Of a stretch of DNA of 9,483 nucleotides, positions 8,301 to 9,483 are shown piece after piece. Both the position numbers and the translations under genes were made by a program. The notes beneath the pieces were generated by a model, which ran no database searches, was not told the DNA's origin, and saw only the letters and a program-made list of their open reading frames with translations. The DNA is from Clostridia bacterium (GTDB taxonomy: Bacteria; Bacillota; Clostridia; Oscillospirales; Acutalibacteraceae). The stretch is taken from positions 1 through 9,483 of the forward strand of contig CAAFMR010000421.1 in NCBI GenBank assembly GCA_900764115.1, read 5' to 3'. Every line of letters starts with the position of its first letter. Position 1 is the stretch's first letter.

Positions 8301-8863
8301 TCATCCTGTCCGGCAGCTGCCACCAACCCCTCATATGCTGTATACACCTGGTATAAATCGCGCATTTTATTCCGCAAAGGCGTGTCTGTGAGTGCTCCCT
8401 CCGCCTCCAGGGTTCGCTCCATACGCTCCAGCTCTGCCGCCGGCACACCGCATTGGCGCAGCTCCTCCAGCAGCGCCAGCAGCTGCTCCACATAGCCCGC
8501 ATCCCGCAGCTGCCGCGGGGCGGCGCCCAGCAGCGTTTCCCCCCGGTCGGCAGAAACGGCAGCCACCTCCGCCAGCGCCCGACTCATCAGCAGCGCCCGG
8601 GCGCCCTCATCCAGCGGCTCCCCCGCCAGTCCGCCTACCTCCCGGAATACCGTCTGCGCCAGCCGGGTGAAGCTAAGCACCGCCACCTGCACCGCCCCGG
8701 CGGGACCCAGCCGCCGCAGAAGGGTGCGCTCACTGACAAAGGAATGCTGCTCCGGCACCAGCAGCATCAGCCCTGTTTCTCCGGCAGCCGCCAACGCCGC
8801 CAGCCGCTCCACAACCGTATGGGTCTTGCCGCTGCCCGAGCGCCCCAAAATCAATCGCAGCAT
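5342..8863 (-). CDS. addB: ATP-dependent helicase/nuclease subunit B (AddB), iron-sulfur nuclease
   Basis: This 1173-residue partner of AddA supplies the second nuclease and, from studies of the family, the Chi-recognition module. The N-terminus has a Walker A GRSGSGKT (7-14) and the family's VPEQ motif (36-39). The C-terminal nuclease carries the [4Fe-4S] staple: Cys779 in YHQCPFAYF plus Cys1123-x2-Cys1126-x5-Cys1132, matching the known AddB spacing. Nuclease residues are present in VDRVD (Asp951/Asp954), VVDYKTG (Asp969, Lys971) and QMLLY (Gln989). I place the start at the ATG at 8863, 10 nt after the AGGAGG core. A TTG two codons upstream (8869) is in frame but only 4 nt from that core. 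It is the first gene of the addBA operon, the usual Firmicutes order. Its stop codon lies within addA. Identification is secure. Confidence 0.97.
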   Translation of the reverse strand: MLRLILGRSGSGKTHTVVERLAALAAAGETGLMLLVPEQHSFVSERTLLRRLGPAGAVQVAVLSFTRLAQTVFREVGGLAGEPLDEGARALLMSRALAEVAAVSADRGETLLGAAPRQLRDAGYVEQLLALLEELRQCGVPAAELERMERTLEAEGALTDTPLRNKMRDLYQVYTAYEGLVAAAGQDELTVLDRLADKLPESQLPVGAHIFVDGFKGFTVQELTVLERLLPRAAEVTVTLTTDTPGRDAGAAEYSREMPLFQPVTRTAQRLRRLAEDLGVACETELLTENRRTVDLALRALEAGLYAPNPPVYEPETAAVTLTLCADVYEECRWAVRTVRRLLRQGLRAREITVVARDLAPYRGLLGDALAQAGVPYTMDERQELMSEPLLVYVRTALRLAVGGWRTEELLRLLKTDLGPLDPIEIAQLENYAYTWRIEGAAWEQPFTEHPDGMGAAMTPAAARRLAQLNQWRQTLMEPLARLRQALRGEVTGRAFAGALYAYLTADAGLPDRIAAQAARLEELAEPLLAEHAARLWDELMGMLDRFALTLPEHPMSAARAEELFTMLAGLLDLGRIPQGLDAVTVGAADRIRYTQPRAVLLLGVNEGVFPAYPAEEGLLTEAERQALRQRGMTLADDRLSQCIEERYYAYMALAAATEQVYISYWTGPEDAPSPLVRMTEGILPHCRREPAQREDGTDLETADEVFRRLALDYTRSTPVTESLRQTAAALPEYAGRLAAVARGAGETPFRLEDSDVSRALFHTEQVLSASQIEKYHQCPFAYFCRYGLHVKPRTVAQIDAASFGSIVHYVMETVLPTYVGEGNLIEQLRAEDAARAGQTPEESAAAETATQQRLLSRLGKDVHRAVEAYLAQQLSGPDNKSARFLYQLRLAERAAGNMLWHTVMELRQSAFTPRDYELNILPAESADGNGVLSVRLPFEGGGVQLVGKVDRVDLYIRFDGAAFVRVVDYKTGTKKFDLSEVPAGLNMQMLLYLYVLCDNSRRYLENSGELRPAGVLYHPLSDMLVDPGSTVTDRLKTMTMSGLVLDDAAVIQAMEQRGQGVFIPASLDKGGKPKGKLVTARQFALLRGVVERLVTHMAENLLAGNIAALPLLFDEEDAPKACGYCDYRAVCGRENEGACRTFMKEKGEQILQEMEEAADGTETVDTAAAAEH
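5392..5399 (-). promoter_or_regulatory. ribosome binding site of addA inside the addB coding region
   Basis: GGAGGAGG on the minus strand lies 6 nt before the addA ATG and inside the last codons of addB. It supports the 5385 start and gives addA its own initiation signal, alongside possible coupling to addB translation. Confidence 0.8.
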
Positions 8864-8871
8864 AGACAAAA

Positions 8872-8879
8872 CTCCTCCT
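8872..8879 (-). promoter_or_regulatory. ribosome binding site of addB
   Basis: AGGAGGAG on the minus strand. The distance to the ATG at 8863 is 8-10 nt depending on the register. The distance to the upstream TTG at 8869 is only 2-4 nt, so this site favours the ATG. Confidence 0.8.
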
Positions 8880-8899
8880 TATCCGACCGTATATGCTCC

Positions 8900-8927
8900 A
8901 GTATACCACACCTTTCGGAAAAGGCAA
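8900..8927 (-). promoter_or_regulatory. extended -10 promoter for addBA
   Basis: TATACT (8900-8905) is preceded by TG one base upstream, giving the extended -10 form TGnTATACT on the minus strand. A weaker -35, TTGCCT (8922-8927, 4 of 6 matches), sits 16 bp away. Predicted transcription starts near 8893, leaving a leader of about 30 nt before the addB ATG. The spacer contains a small inverted repeat (CCTTT/AAAGG, 8911-8924), which may be incidental. Confidence 0.65.
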
Positions 8928-8993
8928 AGCCCATTTTCGTCCCATAGCGGAGAACCCATCCTCGCGGCAGGCGGGCGGCGCGCATACTTTTGA

Positions 8994-9017
8994 TTTTCCG
9001 GCACATACTACCGAAAA
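8994..9017. repeat. imperfect inverted repeat upstream of the DUF421 gene
   Basis: TTTTCCGG (8994-9001) and CCGAAAA (9011-9017) pair as an inverted repeat with one extra base and a 9-bp spacer, ending 7 bp before the ribosome binding site of the plus-strand gene. It could be an operator or a leader stem. I see no confident -35/-10 pair for this gene; CATACT at 8983-8988 and 9004-9009 are weak -10 candidates only. Confidence 0.3.
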
Positions 9018-9024
9018 CCACCGT

Positions 9025-9030
9025 AAAGGA
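9025..9030 (+). promoter_or_regulatory. ribosome binding site of the DUF421 gene
   Basis: AAAGGA lies 9 nt before the ATG at 9040 but only 3 nt before the in-frame ATG at 9034. The spacing decides in favour of 9040. Confidence 0.6.
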
Positions 9031-9039
9031 CGGATGACT

Positions 9040-9483
9040 ATGGAATGGCTGAAAATTTTGCTGGTCGCGCCCCTGTCGTATGTGGCGCTGTTTCTCATCA
9101 CCAAGCTCATCGGCTACCGCCAAATCTCCCAGCTGAGCATCTTTGATTATGTAAACGGCATCACCATCGGCTCCATCGCCGCCGAAATGGCGACCGAGCT
9201 GGAAAAGCCGCTGCAGCCGCTGCTGGCGATGGCGATTTACTGTCTGCTGGTGGTGCTGACCTCCTGGCTCACCACCCATTCGGTGCGGATGCGCCGCTGG
9301 CTCACCGGCCGCACGCTGGTGCTGCTGCAAAACGGCACCCTCTACCGGGAAAATCTAAAAAAAGCCAAGCTGGATGTAAACGAATTTCTGACCCAATGCC
9401 GGGACAGCGGTTATTTCGACCTCAACGACATTCAGCTGGCGCTGCTGGAAACCACCGGTAAAATCAGCTTTCTGCCCAAAAGC
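9040..9483 (+). CDS. DUF421 (YetF-like) membrane protein, N-terminal 148 residues (3' end beyond window)
   Basis: The frame is open from the ATG at 9040 to the right edge. It encodes a DUF421-family membrane protein; family members are usually around 200-240 residues, so roughly the last third is missing. Three hydrophobic segments are visible: residues about 6-24, about 36-50 (weaker, in DYVNGITIGSIAAEM) and about 59-78. A soluble domain with the family signature follows: DVNEFLTQCR (112-121), GYFDLNDIQLALLE (124-137) and TGKISFLPK (139-147). Bacillus relatives include YetF and YrbG-type proteins; their function is poorly known, so I assign none. The gene is divergent from addB with about 170 bp between the start codons. 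An alternative in-frame ATG at 9034 would add two residues but sits too close to the ribosome binding site. Confidence 0.9.
   Translation, partial: MEWLKILLVAPLSYVALFLITKLIGYRQISQLSIFDYVNGITIGSIAAEMATELEKPLQPLLAMAIYCLLVVLTSWLTTHSVRMRRWLTGRTLVLLQNGTLYRENLKKAKLDVNEFLTQCRDSGYFDLNDIQLALLETTGKISFLPKS

Noticed and set aside
8851..9330. 159-codon minus-strand open frame across the addB / DUF421 gap
   Set aside because: It overlaps the clear DUF421 coding region on the plus strand and the addB promoter. Its translation is Gln/His/Arg-rich in the part opposite the DUF421 gene.

Overview
The window looks like a chromosomal segment of a GC-rich member of the Firmicutes, most plausibly a gut-type Clostridia lineage such as Oscillospiraceae/Ruminococcaceae. 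This is inferred from four things: an addB-addA recombination operon in the Firmicutes arrangement, a DUF421 (YetF-like) membrane protein, strong AGGAGG-type ribosome binding sites, and GC-rich coding sequence. I see no mobile element, CRISPR array, tRNA or rRNA, and no sign of recent transfer.

Layout. Positions 1-1740 (minus strand) hold a two-gene carbohydrate operon. A sugar phosphate isomerase/epimerase-like TIM barrel (982-1740) is followed 15 bp later by a GHL6-type putative glycoside hydrolase (966 to beyond the left edge). A good vegetative-type promoter (1802-1830), a small leader hairpin and a strong ribosome binding site precede it. Positions 1873-8863 (minus strand) hold addB then addA, the two subunits of the AddAB helicase-nuclease. 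Their reading frames overlap by 44 bp, and an extended -10 promoter sits upstream of addB. From 9040 to the right edge (plus strand) a DUF421 membrane protein gene starts divergently from addB; only its first 148 codons are in the window.

How they work together. AddA and AddB form one complex that processes double-strand DNA ends for recombinational repair, and the overlap suggests coupled, near-stoichiometric synthesis. The isomerase and hydrolase probably act on the same sugar or glycoside, but the substrate cannot be read from the sequence. The DUF421 gene is an independent neighbour.

Most of the window is well-conserved housekeeping sequence. The points most worth a second look are the isomerase-hydrolase pair, two short words shared in the same order by the two intergenic regions, and start-site corrections for three genes. 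I did not find evidence for a previously undescribed system.
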